Shown here: piece after piece, positions 47,156 through 59,195 of the stretch | Layout of the letters: each line of letters starts with the position of its first letter | How positions within the stretch are numbered: position 1 is the stretch's first letter | Assembly (NCBI GenBank): GCA_004794655.1 | Contig: SMMW01000003.1 | Span: forward strand, 2,852,001-2,916,000 | Direction of reading: 5' to 3' | Source: Marisa cornuarietis | Taxonomy: Eukaryota > Mollusca > Gastropoda > Architaenioglossa > Ampullariidae | Length of the DNA stretch: 64,000 bases | Notes under the pieces: model-generated | What the model saw: the letters and a program-made list of their open reading frames with translations, nothing else | What the model was told of the DNA's origin: nothing | The model's database searches: none | Made by a program: the position numbers and the translations under genes

Positions 47156-48556
47156 CATATACATAGTGTCTGTTACATACACATAGTGTCTCTTACATAT
47201 ACATAGTGTCTGTTACATACACATAGTGTCTCTTACATATACATAGTGTCTGTTACATACACATAGTGTCTCTTACATATACATAGCGTTACACATAGTG
47301 TCTCTTACATATACATAGTGTTACATAGACATAGTGTCTGTTACATGTACATAGTGTCTCTTACATAGACATAGTGTTACATAGACATAGTGTCTGTTAC
47401 ATACACATAGTGTCACATATACATAGTGTCTCTTACATATACATAGTGTTACATATACATAGTGTCTGTTACATATACCAAGTGTTACATAGACATAGTG
47501 TCTCTTACATATACATAGTGTTACATAGACATAGTGTCTGTTACATGTACATAGTGTCTCTTACATAGACATAGTGTTACATAGACATAGTGTCTGTTAT
47601 ATGTACATAGTGTCTCTTACATAGACATAGTGTTACATAGACATAGTGTCTGTTACATGTACATAGTGTCTCTTACATAGACATAGTGTTACATAGACAT
47701 AGTGTCTGTTACATACACATAGTGTCACATATACATAGTGTCTCTTACATATACATAGCGTCTGTTACATACACATAGTGTCTCTTACATATACATAGTG
47801 TTACATACACATAGTGTCTGTTACATATACCAAGTGTTACATAGACATAGTGTCTCTTACATATACATAGTGTTACATAGACATAGTGTCTGTTACATGT
47901 ACATAGTGTCTCTTACATAGACATAGTGTTACATAGACATAGTGTCTGTTACATACACATAGTGTCACATATACATAGTGTCTCTTACATATACATAGTG
48001 TTACATATACATAGTGTCTGTTACATACACATAGTGTCTGTTACATATACCAAGTGTTACATAGACATAGTGTCTCTTACATATACATAGTGTTACATAG
48101 ACATAGTGTCTGTTACATGTACATAGTGTCTCTTATATAGACATAGTGTTACATAGACATAGTGTCTGTTACATGTACATAGTGTCTCTTACATAGACAT
48201 AGTGTTACATAGACATAGTGTCTGTTATATGTACATAGTGTCTCTTACATATACATAGTGTTACATAGACATAGTGTCTGTTATATGTACATAGTGTCTC
48301 TTACATAGACATAGTGTTACATAGACATAGTGTCTGTTACATACACATAGTGTCACATATACATAGTGTCTCTTACATATACATAGTATTACATAGACAT
48401 AGTGTCTGTTACATACACATAGTGTCACATATACATAGTGTCTCTTACATAGACATAGTGTTACATAGACATAGTGTCTGTTACATACACATAGTCTTAC
48501 ATATACATGGTGTCTCTTACATATACATAGTGTCTGTTACATACACATAGTGTCTG
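47156..48556 (+). repeat. Higher-order array of 20- and 16-bp ACATAGTG units
   Basis: Two 20-bp monomers alternate: ACATAGTGTCTGTTACATAC and ACATAGTGTCTCTTACATAT, with internal AC/GT/AG variants. Shortened 16-bp monomers, ACATAGTGTTACATAG and ACATAGTGTCACATAT, are mixed in. A frequent higher-order unit is 16+20+20 = 56 bp. A rarer marker, ACCAAGTG, occurs at about 47478, 47829 and 48050, showing that larger blocks were also duplicated. The array is 1.4 kb, and frames on it (Tyr/Ile/His/Ser-rich) are not proteins. Confidence 0.95.
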
Positions 48557-51202
48557 TATTGCTTAGGTGTGAACATTTTCTGTAATGAAATCTGTCAAAA
48601 GGGAGATGGTCTTTCAGGCCCAAGTCTCATCAGTTGTTTATAATCGTTGTAGTGAATGTCACGTGATATGATTCGCTGGCGGTCTACCATAAGATAGGTT
48701 TAGCTTCTGAATAGATAATGTTATCCAACCCCAGCCTTGCGATTGGCTGCAGTCAGTCCTCGCTTGTGGTCTTGTGGTCTTGCTAACTTAGAATTATTAG
48801 AATAATGTTTTTCTTATCAGATTTCCATAGAAATCGATCGAGTTTGTCATTCTCCGGCCCGTGGGCAGTGAGGTAAGAAGCCAGTCATGCAAAATGCTTC
48901 TTATATTGTTACTTTCCGTGACACTTTGGTCAAATGTCTCTCAAAAAGTCACTTTTGTTTAGTTGCCTTACTCAAAACGAAAGGTATGAATTATATATAC
49001 ACAGGAGTAACAGTTCAGTTTCACTGCTTAAAGATCTAGTATGGCGCAATTGTTTTTGATGACAATGTAAAGCTTAGTCAAATTTGCTTTTTCCAAAGCT
49101 GTGTACACCTCTAATCCTCCCCCCCTCTGCTTTCGTTCTCGAGATACACGCTTACAACATGAACATGCACTGAAAGTAATCGAACCCGTGACACATTCCT
49201 ACACATACCAAAAAACATAAAGTCGCTGTTGTCCCATTGGTTAAAGCTTTGGCAACATAAATGCATGATAAGGTTTGTGTTGTTGACTTGTTTGTGTGTG
49301 TGTGTGTGTGGGGAGGGGGTGTTGCTTGTAGGCAGGTATCGAGAGGACAGAGGGAGGGTATTAACATACGCAGTGAACTTTACCCAATCGTTTGAAAGAG
49401 TATTGCACTCCGCAAGAACTTTAATCCGGAACTGGACTTTTAAATGACCTTTTAGGCATGGTCATGCGCCACCGCTCCACGACTATGATGTTCAGGATGT
49501 TCCACTGTGTTATGGATTTTCTTAGAGAAAAAAAAACCCCCAGTGTAATGGTGTTTCAGACCTGTCGTTATCGTCCTCGCTCTGTGGGGCTGTCTCCCGT
49601 TGTCTGGGTCACGACCTTTAGCCAGTGGACCATCCGTCACACCGAGTCTCCAGCTGCCGGCAGAGACAGAGCACGACAGCCAGACTCACACAACAGACTG
49701 TTCCATCTTCTCAAAACTGCTTGAGTTGAGTTCCCACGCCTGCCACGGAGGACGGCACCCGTCAGACACTGAAATCGCCCCTCACAGCTCGCACTACTGT
49801 TCTGACTATAGCCTTAAAGTCATACATGAAACTAAAATCAAGACGATAACCTAGTTATAAAAACTTAAGCTGTTATATGTAACAAAATGTGTATGAATAT
49901 TTTTTAATTCAAAGGAACGTAGTACCTAAAATCGTATTTCTGACCTGACACGAGTCTGCTGCCAATGTGAGAGCTTGGAACATATGCAAATGGAAAAGTG
50001 ACTAGTTGAGGGATTAGATAATTCGACGCCTGATTTGCTCACACTAGCCAGTTCAATACCCGCATAGCGCAGTGACAGCTTTTAAATGAGTACCTAGACC
50101 TCAACCCACCATTTGGTGGGGCGTGGGGGAAGCATCGAGGGAAAGAAAGTTGGTACCACCCTCACAAAATTATCGAACGGGGATATTCACAAGTTCGTGT
50201 AGTCACCCAAATTTTGGTAAATAGTATCACAGGCATTAGAAACAATACACCCCACTAAGTCTTTAAGACAGCCTGACTCATGGAAAAGATATCTGGAGAG
50301 ATTAGATACGGTGTGCTTGACACGGTATGAGACAGTCGGTTACTATCAATGGCATTACACCAGCATCCTTTATTAAAATACATGCGATTCCCATCATCAT
50401 TCACAGGTAACTCTAGATGAGCTCGCTGCATCAACCATTACAGAACTTGTAACTTTAATGATGAAATCATTCAGGGGAGGCAAACCATAGTGGGTGCGCT
50501 TCAAGAGTTACGTTTTATGCTAAAATACGGTTTCTATCTTTTCACGTGGGGTATACAGTATGAGAAGGTTCAAGTTCACCTTTGAGCTCAAAGTTTTCAA
50601 ACACTCGAGCTTGTGAGAACCTTCCAGAGCAGCCCGCGCTCACCCACGTGACCCTCGGTTAGTAGGTTCATGACGATTTCGTCCCGTTGATTGTTCACTA
50701 GCTGCCTCTTGCAAATTCAGGAAGATGTTGTCACATTGATTCATTGGTCAGCAGTGGAGCAGGGAATCTAATATAAAGTCTTCTATCGATGTTTCTTTTT
50801 TGTTTCAAAATTATTTTTCGGGATTTTTGTTTCGTGTCTGCTGCTCGCCGTTTTCCCGCTGACGTCAGGCTCCGTCAAATTAAACTTTAAACAGGAAGTA
50901 AGATGGAGCAAGGAGCTTTCCTTACTCACTTCTTAAGCTCTGAACTCCCTGCCATTTTCTCTCGGGCATATCACCTCACTATTCTACTTTAAAAAAATCA
51001 TTTCAACAAGTTTACTTTAGCTAATACCTCTTCTGACGCCATTTCCATTAAAATGTTGCATATATCGCTTTTTTATTTTTTAATTGTGTGCTCTTTCTGG
51101 ATTGACTTTTTGTATTGCAAATGGTTTTGCAGGGCCACTTAGTTCTAATGGTTAGATTTCTTACAAATAGTAGTTCTTGTTTCTGTTGTTGTCATTATTT
51201 TT

Positions 51203-51234
<32 letters not shown>

Positions 51235-51270
51235 TACCACCATCACCACCATCACCACTGCCACCACCAC
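51203..51270 (+). repeat. (CAT)n and (CAC)n triplet array
   Basis: About ten CAT/ATC triplets (51203-51234), followed by a degenerate stretch of CACCAC and CATCAC units. It gives a His-rich frame that is otherwise unsupported. Confidence 0.9.
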
Positions 51271-51907
51271 ATCATCCACAACAAACGGGTGGTCCGCAAC
51301 GGTAGCTTTCAGTAAAAAAAAAAATCGCTGATGTATTCACGAGTATCCGCTTAGTTTGTTTGGCACTCAGGTCGGGGCAGCAGAAAGTGAAAGGTAGGTG
51401 TAGGCTGTGAACCACACAGTCACCTTCATTCTGGTGTATGGACAGAGAGAACTCCACCACACCGGCTTCGCTGAAAGCTAAAATAGTGGCATAGGAACCA
51501 GGGGGCAAGAGTGGCAGCCGCCTCCTCAAAAAAGATACTGAGGGGGCAAGAATATCTTGTTGGCCCACCACCAGCCCAATGCTTGAGATGTAATTCTTCA
51601 CAAAGTACAAAAAAGGTAGAGGAGCCAAGAGAGAGAGAGAGACAAATGACAAATCTTTATTTACGAGGGCAACAGAATAAGCAAACGTTATGCTTTTTTA
51701 AATCTAGCCCTCGATCCAAAGAAAGATAAATATATTTTACTACAAAACAAAGGCATTAATCAAAGAAGATGCAGGGTTTTTTTTGGCTCACTGTTTGCAA
51801 ACCCTGAATGTGATTAATAGGATTATAAATTTTAATTTCATGTGAATTTGATTTTTCAATGAGTTTAACACTGAAAGCAGCATATTGTGATACTACCACC
51901 GTGTACA

Positions 51908-51932
51908 TGTGTGTGTGTGTGTGTGTGTGTGT
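51908..51932 (+). repeat. (GT)n microsatellite
   Basis: Twelve uninterrupted GT dinucleotides, 90 bp left of the SINE copy B. Confidence 0.92.
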
Positions 51933-52021
51933 TTCCCTCCTTTATTTTGTGATGTACGAGTGCCAAGGTCTTCACTGTCATGGAGTCATCCCCCTTGATT
52001 CCTAAAGCCAAGCATCTTCCT

Positions 52022-52185
52022 ACGCCTCTGCCGGTTAGAGCTTTTTTTTTTTAAGACGACTGTCTGTCCTGGGTTCGGATCTCGTCTTGGGCTTGCTGTT
52101 CTTTCTCTGCATGTGGAGTGATACCTGCCTTGCCATGATGTAACTTTAGTTGCTGGATCAGCGTAAAATACCAATTTCCTTCAAC
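52022..52185 (+). mobile_element. tRNA-derived SINE, family 1, copy B
   Basis: GGTTCGGATCTCGTCTTGGG from 52072, followed by CTTGCTGTTCTTTCTCTGCA, matches copy A at 27.56 kb (GGTTCAGATCTCGTCTCAGG and CTTGCTGTTCTTTTTCTG). The later block AGTTGCTGGATCAG matches AGTTGCTGGGTCTGAG of copy A, and both end in a CCA(A/G)TT motif. The tRNA-like head is more decayed here: CTGCCGGTTAGAGC resembles a D-arm, and a T-run replaces the anticodon region. The shared body in two places 24 kb apart shows a dispersed repeat. Confidence 0.7.
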
Positions 52186-52646
52186 CACCACCACCAGCAT
52201 CAACAGCAATCTTTAGGACTAGAAGTGTTCGAGGTATTGATGGTACTCACTATCCGCTCACGAATAGATCGTTCGCAACACTCTAACTTGATTCTAACCA
52301 CTGTTGTTGAGCTCGCTGTTGCTGTCTCAAAGTTCATGGATGCCATTGCTCCCTTCGATTAGCTTTGTGCTCAATAACAATCGTAAATCTTGTAGCAGCA
52401 TATACTTACCTCCACCAGCGCCCTTTACCCCCCTCGCATTATTCGCTTCTCTTCTGGACCGACTCGCAGGATTCTCCAGTCAGGTCATCGATCTTTCTAC
52501 GTTTCACTGCATCGATACATGTTGGTAGGCGTGAATCATGCGTCCTTCTTTCTCTCCGACGAGTGGCAGGCGATCATCATCCTTCTCCGCCCCCCCCCCT
52601 CTTTCTCGTCTCTCCTTCCTTCCACTTCAACCTTCCCTCACTTCAG

Positions 52647-52795
52647 AGACGCTGATTTTCCGTCGTCTGTGAGATGCTGTAGGCATGAGATCGAAAGATA
52701 ATTCTCTGCTGAAGCAAGCACCTGCTCCACCATCACCAAGCTCTGAGGGAGCAGACACCGCACAGATTAACTCCCCTCTCGAGATCACCTCTGAA
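52647..52795 (+). CDS. Candidate start-codon exon of an unknown gene
   Basis: A long C/T-rich tract ending CTTCCCTCACTTCAG|AGACGC is a strong acceptor at 52646/52647. A short leader with an in-frame TGA precedes the ATG at 52685 (G at -3). The frame then runs 37 codons and ends in phase 0 at GAA|GTAAGC (GT at 52796). The peptide MRSKDNSLLKQAPAPPSPSS continues with EGADTAQINSPLEITSE. It is Ser/Pro/Glu-rich and hydrophilic, as in a disordered cytosolic N-terminus. Coding part 111 nt, whole exon 149 nt. Acceptor, start and donor in register make this the best host-exon candidate in the window. No homology is recognised, and I could not identify the next exon downstream. If real, an upstream non-coding exon lies to the left. 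Confidence 0.35.
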
Positions 52796-53743
52796 GTAAG
52801 CTCCTGCTCTCTCCCTTGTCTGTCTGAAAACACAATTTCTCGATTTTTTTTTTTTGCTCCAAGAGGTTAGAATATCTTTGTGGGTCATCATTGCCTCGGC
52901 TGAAGCTGACTATTCAAAGATTCTGGGATGTCTTGACCGTAGCTGTTCATGAATCTCCACATCCTGGATGTCTTCACAGTAGTAATGCATGAGCTACATC
53001 GGTGGTAGGTGAGTTACTAGATACTGGCCGCCATGATCTTTATGATGCATTCACTATTAGAATCTGACTGTAGTGACCATGAGCTTTGTCACTTACCAGC
53101 CTGACCATGATTGTTCTTACACAAAATGCAGATAGTTTGAAGTCTGACTGAGCAATGATAAATATTGAATTGTGTTTCAGCACGTGTTTGACAACTACTC
53201 CTGTGTTTATCACAACAGATGTGTTTAAGCTAAGAGCTTCCTTCTTATCCTTCTTTACTAGTGGCAGTCTTTTGGCAAAAGTTAGTGGGCATTGGACACT
53301 AATCGTCCACAAGATCCATCAGACTGAAATTTGTTTTTCAAACGAATTACTTTAATTTACTTCAGGATACTAGTTCTAAATACCATCAGCTTACGCAATA
53401 CAATCCTCAAACACTAGTATTAATAGAAAGAAGTCAAGTGCAAACATAATGGTAATATAAGGAAACACTTGAGTCGCTCAAGTTACAGCCAGTGGACGGC
53501 TTAGTAAAGTATGTTAATTAGGGGCAGCCATGTTTTTGACATGACACCACCATATGACCCTTGCACCGGATTTCACGGTTTCAAGACTTGTATATTCTAA
53601 GTTAACGAACATTCTTTCCTCAGATCCGGGGAATAAATAGTATCGTGTAGTGAACTAATCTTAGTCGGCTGGGAAACAAATCTTGCTTGTGGGTCTTAAA
53701 AATGTTAAGACTGCCAGAGAAAATCTTCGAGTGTGGGTGGTTT

Positions 53744-53774
53744 CTCTCTCTCTCTCTCTCTCTTTTTTTTTTTG
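53744..53774 (+). repeat. (CT)n followed by a T-run
   Basis: About nine CT dinucleotides run directly into twelve T. Confidence 0.9.
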
Positions 53775-54963
53775 GTAAATAATGTCAGTAGGTGAAAGTC
53801 GCACCTGGAACGTCCATTGCGCAAATCAGAAAGAGCAAGATAACATTTGGTTAGTGTCTCTGCAGTTTCTTTCCTCACCCGCAGCCATTGTCTCGTGCAT
53901 AACATCGCAGTCGTAACAAAAGACTGGTTGAGACCGCGAGAAGTGCGAGATTATCTCGCCTGACGAGAAGTTACTACCTCCCGTTATCTTAATTGCCGTG
54001 AGCAGGACCTGCCAACCTCATGTCGGTTACGACACACACAGCCTGGGGTAGCGAAGGGGGGAGAAACTATTCCAGGATGAGAAGATGGTGCGGGCGGGAG
54101 GAGAGACAATGGTGAGCGTAGAAGAGCGGCTGTGTGAATATAAACCTACTATCAAGGTGGGCAGAATCTGCCGTGACTGTCTTTTTTCATTGGAGAGTTG
54201 GCCGTGGTGTGATTTATGCCCTGCGAAAGAAAGGAGACGTGGGAATAATGTCGGGACGGCACGCTAAAGGAATATCACGTGACACGACGTGGCCTTTATC
54301 AGCATGATGGAAGACCTCATCTTTAGCTGGCATGCCCTTCCATGACAGCCCCGTGTCGCAAGCCATGGCGTGCGCATGCGTGAGTGAACGAGTGGAATTG
54401 CCTGATGTCAGACCGCTGCTGTCTGCGGCATTAAACGCTTCTGAAATGCTCACGCGCTTAATCACGTGGCCAGCAGATAAAGAACGCTGGGAAGCTCAAC
54501 GCTTTCATTTTGAATGCACCGGTTTCATCTCACAATATGTAATGCATGTAAACGGAATTTATAGCTTTTTCTAAAAATAGACTAGAGCAGGAAAATGACA
54601 GGAATGTAGCTTTCTTTTTTTCTTTTTTCTTTCTTTTTATCTTTCTTTCTTTTGTATTATTAATTCCATTCTTCCTTTACTGTTCCGTCTGACGGTGTGC
54701 CAGTAACAGACTAATCTGAGGGGGGTGGGACATATCGAAACACCCTAATAAGCACGTCAATTAACGTGTGTGGAAAGACTTGAAGTGCACGCACTCACGG
54801 ACACGAGGGTGGAGGAGGAGATAGAGAGAGTGCAGCAGGTTAAATGAGAGTGTTTGCCATTAGTTTTGAGGCTGCTGCCCAGTTTAATGTGTCTGATTTG
54901 TCTGTGCACAAGAAGATACTTGCCTTGCTTGCCTCTTTACTTTTGCCGGAGGGTCAGTGCCAG

Positions 54964-55098
54964 TGCTGGAGTTGTCTCCATTTGTGTTGGGGAATTTAAG
55001 ACATGCTGAGGTTGTCTGCATTTGTGTTGGGGAATTTAAGACATGCTGGAGTTGTCTCCATTTGTGTTGGGGAATTAAAGACATGCTGGAGCTGTCTT
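54964..55098 (+). repeat. 40-bp tandem repeat, 3.4 copies
   Basis: TGCTGGAGTTGTCTCCATTT followed by GTGTTGGGGAATTTAAGACA starts at 54964, 55004, 55044 and 55084 (last copy partial). Changes include GAGG for GGAG and GTCTGC for GTCTCC in copy 2, and ATTAAAG for ATTTAAG in copy 3. Confidence 0.95.
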
Positions 55099-57838
55099 TT
55101 ACCTGCGCTCTGCTCCTTATCGGGCACCTATCAAAGGCGATGAGAACGAGGCAGATACATCACTGACTATGGCATCTAAGCCACAGAACGGGTTGGAAGA
55201 TTGATGAGAGAATGCATGAGGTGGTTTCTGCAATGGGGAGGTGGGAAAGGTAGGGGCAGACTAAGAATACTTCGTTTGTAGGTGTTTAACGTCTTCGCTC
55301 AGTTCTGGAAGCTAACTCAGTGCAGAAGTAGTCGAGGGCGCTTCTTGGTCGGTGACGCCCTCTCATATAGTCGGCATTGGAGATAAGCTAGACACTTGGC
55401 TTCCTACATCCATGTCACGACACAACAACCCCTTCCCTTTTGCCTTCCACTCGCAACATTCTTCCTGCCCATCTCATTCTTGTTTAAACTTTATTTTCTA
55501 ATCCACACAAATAATCCTTATTTCATCCAGCCCACTACATGACACTGACTCCTCCCTGTGCGTGTTTGTTCCATGTAGCTACTGCTGTTTGTTTGAGAGC
55601 AGGGCCGCAGTGAAAAGTGTGCACCTGCGGGAAGAAACCAGTCAATACGTCAGCGTTTCATCACCTTCGCCGCACATGCGCAGTCTGTTTTGTTGGGCGT
55701 CGCACGTGCTCTCAACCCCACTCGGAGTCCTCCCTGAAGCCTTCCAACTCATCTGTTAGATGCACGTGTAAATCTTCAAGGGAGATTATCAGCTTCCAGC
55801 GGTTAATAACACAATATAGATATGGAGGAACTAAGCGTCATGGGAGTCGTTTATCTCCCTTTTGCCCAATGGTGTTCAAAAACAAAGGGGCAGAGAAAGA
55901 AAGAGAAAAAGAGGATGGGAAGGGAGAGACAATTCTTATTATTAAACAAGAGTTGATGATGCTATAAACGTGCGCACTTAGTTGATTAACATTGTTTTTT
56001 TTTAAATTCTATTCTTCGCGTTTATTCTTAGTGTGACTGGCGCTGTGGGTGACTTGAAAGATTAAACAGGAATCGAGAAATAAAACAGAATAACAAAAGT
56101 GTCAAACGCAGGACTCACAGAGTATTATCGCCAGTTCCCAAAGTCTGCTCGCTTCTTTTCTGGGGTTTTATAGGTCAGAGTTCGCACTAAAGGCCACTAA
56201 CATCTGAAGAGTTTATTAAGGCAGAAGACAATTACAACAATAATTACACGTGGTTTCAACATAAAGAACTCGATATTCCTTAAATATTACGATTTTTGTA
56301 ATGAGAGGATGTTTTAGAAAAAAATGATGTATGCTGTCACGTGTGTTACATAAAAAAATACAGATTCCAAACCTTTATATATATATATATTTTTTTTTTT
56401 TGGGGGGGGCAGTGCAGTTGAGTGTACTCTTGTCCTAGTTAACGGAAACAGGAAACATTGTTTGGAACTTTAACCGAGTTGGCAATACCCTGCCTGGCAG
56501 CTTAAGCTTGTTATTTACAGGAAAACTGATTTGTAAGTTAAACTGAAGAAATAGGATAAAGAAAGTTTAATAGGCCGTAGGGAATAGAAAAGATTTTAGA
56601 AGAACAAACTTTTGGACATGCGCGCACGCACACACACACACACACACACAGACCAAAAGAGATGATGAGTTTGTACCAACAGCACACTAAGTATGCAAGA
56701 GTGCGGTCGCTAAGGAAGCGGTCCTGATTCTTCCAGCTAGACAAAACATTAGTCTAATGGCCGCCAGGCGGCCACGCCAGACAAACCGACAAGCCATTAT
56801 TTTGAGGGCGCCTGCAGATGTCGCTGGTGTTGTACGTGCATGCTCGCTAACAGTGGGTTTGTCCAAGACCCTCGTCTTTTCTCTGTCGCTACGAACCGCG
56901 TGATGAAGTGGCGCTTGTCGCGGCTAGGAAACCGTCTTGTTGCGCTCGCGTTCCGCTCTTTGATAACGCTCTGAACGCTGCCCTCCTCTGACCGCCAGGC
57001 TGGCGAGCAAAAATACTTTATGTCGGACAGGTGGCGAGACATAACGAGGGCATACACAGCCTTAATCATCTTCTCGGCGTCGGTGTAACAGCCTTCATTA
57101 CATATTCACTTACTTTCAAGCAGTGAACCAGTACCTGGCAGCGTAATATAGATCCAAGGCCTGCAGGGGTTGTCTCAAACAATTTCATTAGGCGCGCGTC
57201 TTGAGTGCCACTCAGTGCTGAATGATGAAGCGACGCATTGCTTTTCCAGTGCCCAAGGAAATCGAGAAAGTTGAAAGTTTTCTGTGAACTTTAACATACG
57301 TTTGATGACTCGATCACGCACTGGTTTTATTGCGTGCTTGGCGTGCAGAACGATGTAGCGTACTTATTAAACACCTGAATTCTTACACTTGAGTTTGATA
57401 TATGTGTCTGCAAAAAGAAAACCAAAAAACGTAATCTGGATTGGATTAATAGCGTAGTAAACTAGACGAGCATGAACTGTCATAATCTGTGTTTAACCTT
57501 TGAACCTAATTCTAAGACTCTGACATGAGAAGATAACAACAATCTGAGTTGGGTTACTTGAGTTTACTTCTAACAAGGCCATGTTAATTGTTTTGTCTAA
57601 TAATTGTAAGGGCAATGTATGTAAGGTAAGGAAATACAAAGGGCACATCAAAGCCTAATTGACTCTCATGAATATATCCATGCATCCCATTATTGCAGTG
57701 CTTGTATGCGTATTCTACCATGATGTGTAACACGACAAACTCTGCTTCATGCCATTGGGGCAACACAGTGATTGTTCAGCTTGGGAGGGAGAGGGACGGG
57801 GTCACTGGCGTTAAACGCTAGCACGCACCTGAGGGAAG

Positions 57839-58525
57839 GGTATGACAGTGGTATAGCATGTTTACTTGTCACCCTCAGTGAGGGCCATGGGAGGGGAGGT
57901 ATGACAGTGGTATTGCATGTTGACTTGTCACCGTCAGTGAGGATCATGGGAGGGGAGGTTATACAGTGGTATAGCATGTTGACCTGTCAGTGAGGACCAT
58001 GTGATGGGAGGTATGACAGTGGTATAACATGTTGACTTGTCACCGTCAGTGAGGACCATGTGATGGGAGGTATGACAGTGGTATAACATGTTAACCTGTC
58101 AGTGAGGACCAAGGGAGATATGACAGTGGTATAGCATGTTGACCTGTCAGTGAGGACCATGTGATTGGAGGTATGACAGTGGTATAACATGTTGACCTGT
58201 CGGTGAGGATCATGGCAGGTATGACAGTGGTATAACATGTTGACCTGTCGGTGAGGATCATGGCAGGTATAACAGTGGTATAACATGTTGACCTGTCAGT
58301 GAGGACCATGGGAAGTATGACAGTGGTATAACATGTTGACCTGTCAGTGAGGACCATGGGAGGTATGACTGGTATAACATGTTGAGCTGTCAGTGAGGAC
58401 CATGTGATGGGAGGTATGACAGTGGTATAGCATATTGGCTTGTCATCGTCAGTTAGGGCCATGGGAGGGGAGGTATGACAGTGGTATAGCATGTTGACTT
58501 GTCACCGTCAGTGAGGGCCGTTAAG
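57839..58525 (+). repeat. Modular 48/53/59-bp minisatellite, 13 copies
   Basis: GTATGACAGTGGTATA(A/G)CAT starts units at about 57839, 57898, 57957, 58010, 58069, 58117, 58170, 58218, 58266, 58314, 58362 (with a 5-base deletion), 58411 and 58470. The 59-bp form has two optional modules that shorter forms lack: CACCGT before CAGTGAGG, and TGATGG or a similar segment after GGACCATG. The longer forms sit at both ends and the 48-bp forms in the middle (58.2-58.36 kb), a pattern of local duplication. Both strands have spurious frames. Confidence 0.95.
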
Positions 58526-59140
58526 TCTTGTGCCGAGACCTCGTCTCGGGGCACTCAGACCTCTCAGGATGTGACACCTGTTGACAAGAGGGATTTTCTT
58601 CAAGAATGTCGTTTCCTTTCTTCGTTTTTAACCCCCTATTCCCTGTAATGTCAAATCACCACTAATCAGAAGCACGTTCATGTTAAATAAACTAACCAAT
58701 CAGCAGCACGTATTCAAGGACTGCAGCAGTGCTGGGAGGGGGAATGGGTGCTATTCCTGGCTTAGGAAGCCCCTTCTTATCTGCTGCCATCCATTGACTT
58801 TCCAGGCGATTACATTAAGAGGCCGACCTCCTTTCGATCCGAATCGCTTCTTATTCTTTTTTTGACGAAAACTTGGGAAGTGTTCCTGGAGGAAAATGCT
58901 GAGAATTACATACAATCTATCACGCAAATCTATGTAATTTTTATTTTTCCAAGCAGACCACTTCGCGCGTGATAAAAAAGGGAATACGTTCTGTATTCTC
59001 CTTGGCATATAAGGGTGAAGTCTTGTCTGTCTGTCTGTCAGCTGGAATAGAGAGATTTGCTAAATCAGTGCAAAAACAGCGATGCAGCTCTATGCCAGCT
59101 GAGCATTGGAAGATCGCACGGCGCTACTAGAAACGCGGTT

Positions 59141-59195
59141 TCTGATTGGCGTGAACAGAGCCTTTGATTGGCACGTACGGCGTTTCTGATTGGCG
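59141..59195. promoter_or_regulatory. Three inverted CCAAT boxes at 22-bp spacing
   Basis: ATTGG occurs at 59145-59149, 59167-59171 and 59189-59193, each as GATTGGC inside a loosely repeated 22-bp unit (TTTCTGATTGGCG, TTTGATTGGCACG, TTTCTGATTGGCG). ATTGG is the reverse of CCAAT, the NF-Y site. Multiple NF-Y sites spaced about two helical turns apart are typical of cell-cycle and histone-type promoters. The surrounding 59.1-59.24 kb is CpG-richer than average. A related CCAATCAGCAGCACG lies at about 58695. No TATA box or confident first exon was found, so direction is unknown. Confidence 0.4.

Larger units (their letters stand above)
48557..52021. other. Non-coding region, no gene recognised
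   Basis: Mixed sequence without an identifiable gene. A GC-richer patch at about 49.45-49.80 kb has a frame of 88 codons without a domain. A perfect CRE (TGACGTCA) lies at 50860-50867. Triplet and GT arrays at 51.2 and 51.9 kb close the stretch. Confidence 0.55.
52796..57838. other. Non-coding region (intron if the 52.65-kb exon is real)
   Basis: No second exon with convincing splice sites and domain was found. It contains a T-run at about 52843, a (CT)n-T12 tract at 53744-53774, pyrimidine-rich DNA at about 54.61-54.66 kb, a 40-bp tandem repeat at 54.96 kb, an AT-alternating/T/G run near 56.38-56.41 kb and a (CA)n tract at about 56630-56650. A CpG-rich patch at 56.8-57.05 kb has frames but no known domain. 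Confidence 0.5.

Noticed and set aside
40271..48556. CRISPR-like appearance of regularly spaced repeats (56-bp and 20-bp arrays)
   Set aside because: Units are contiguous with no unique spacers, no cas genes are present, and the DNA is eukaryotic.
49150..49260. Possible tRNA-type B-box on - (GGGTTCGATTAC) near 49181
   Set aside because: No matching A-box at the right distance and no cloverleaf could be drawn.
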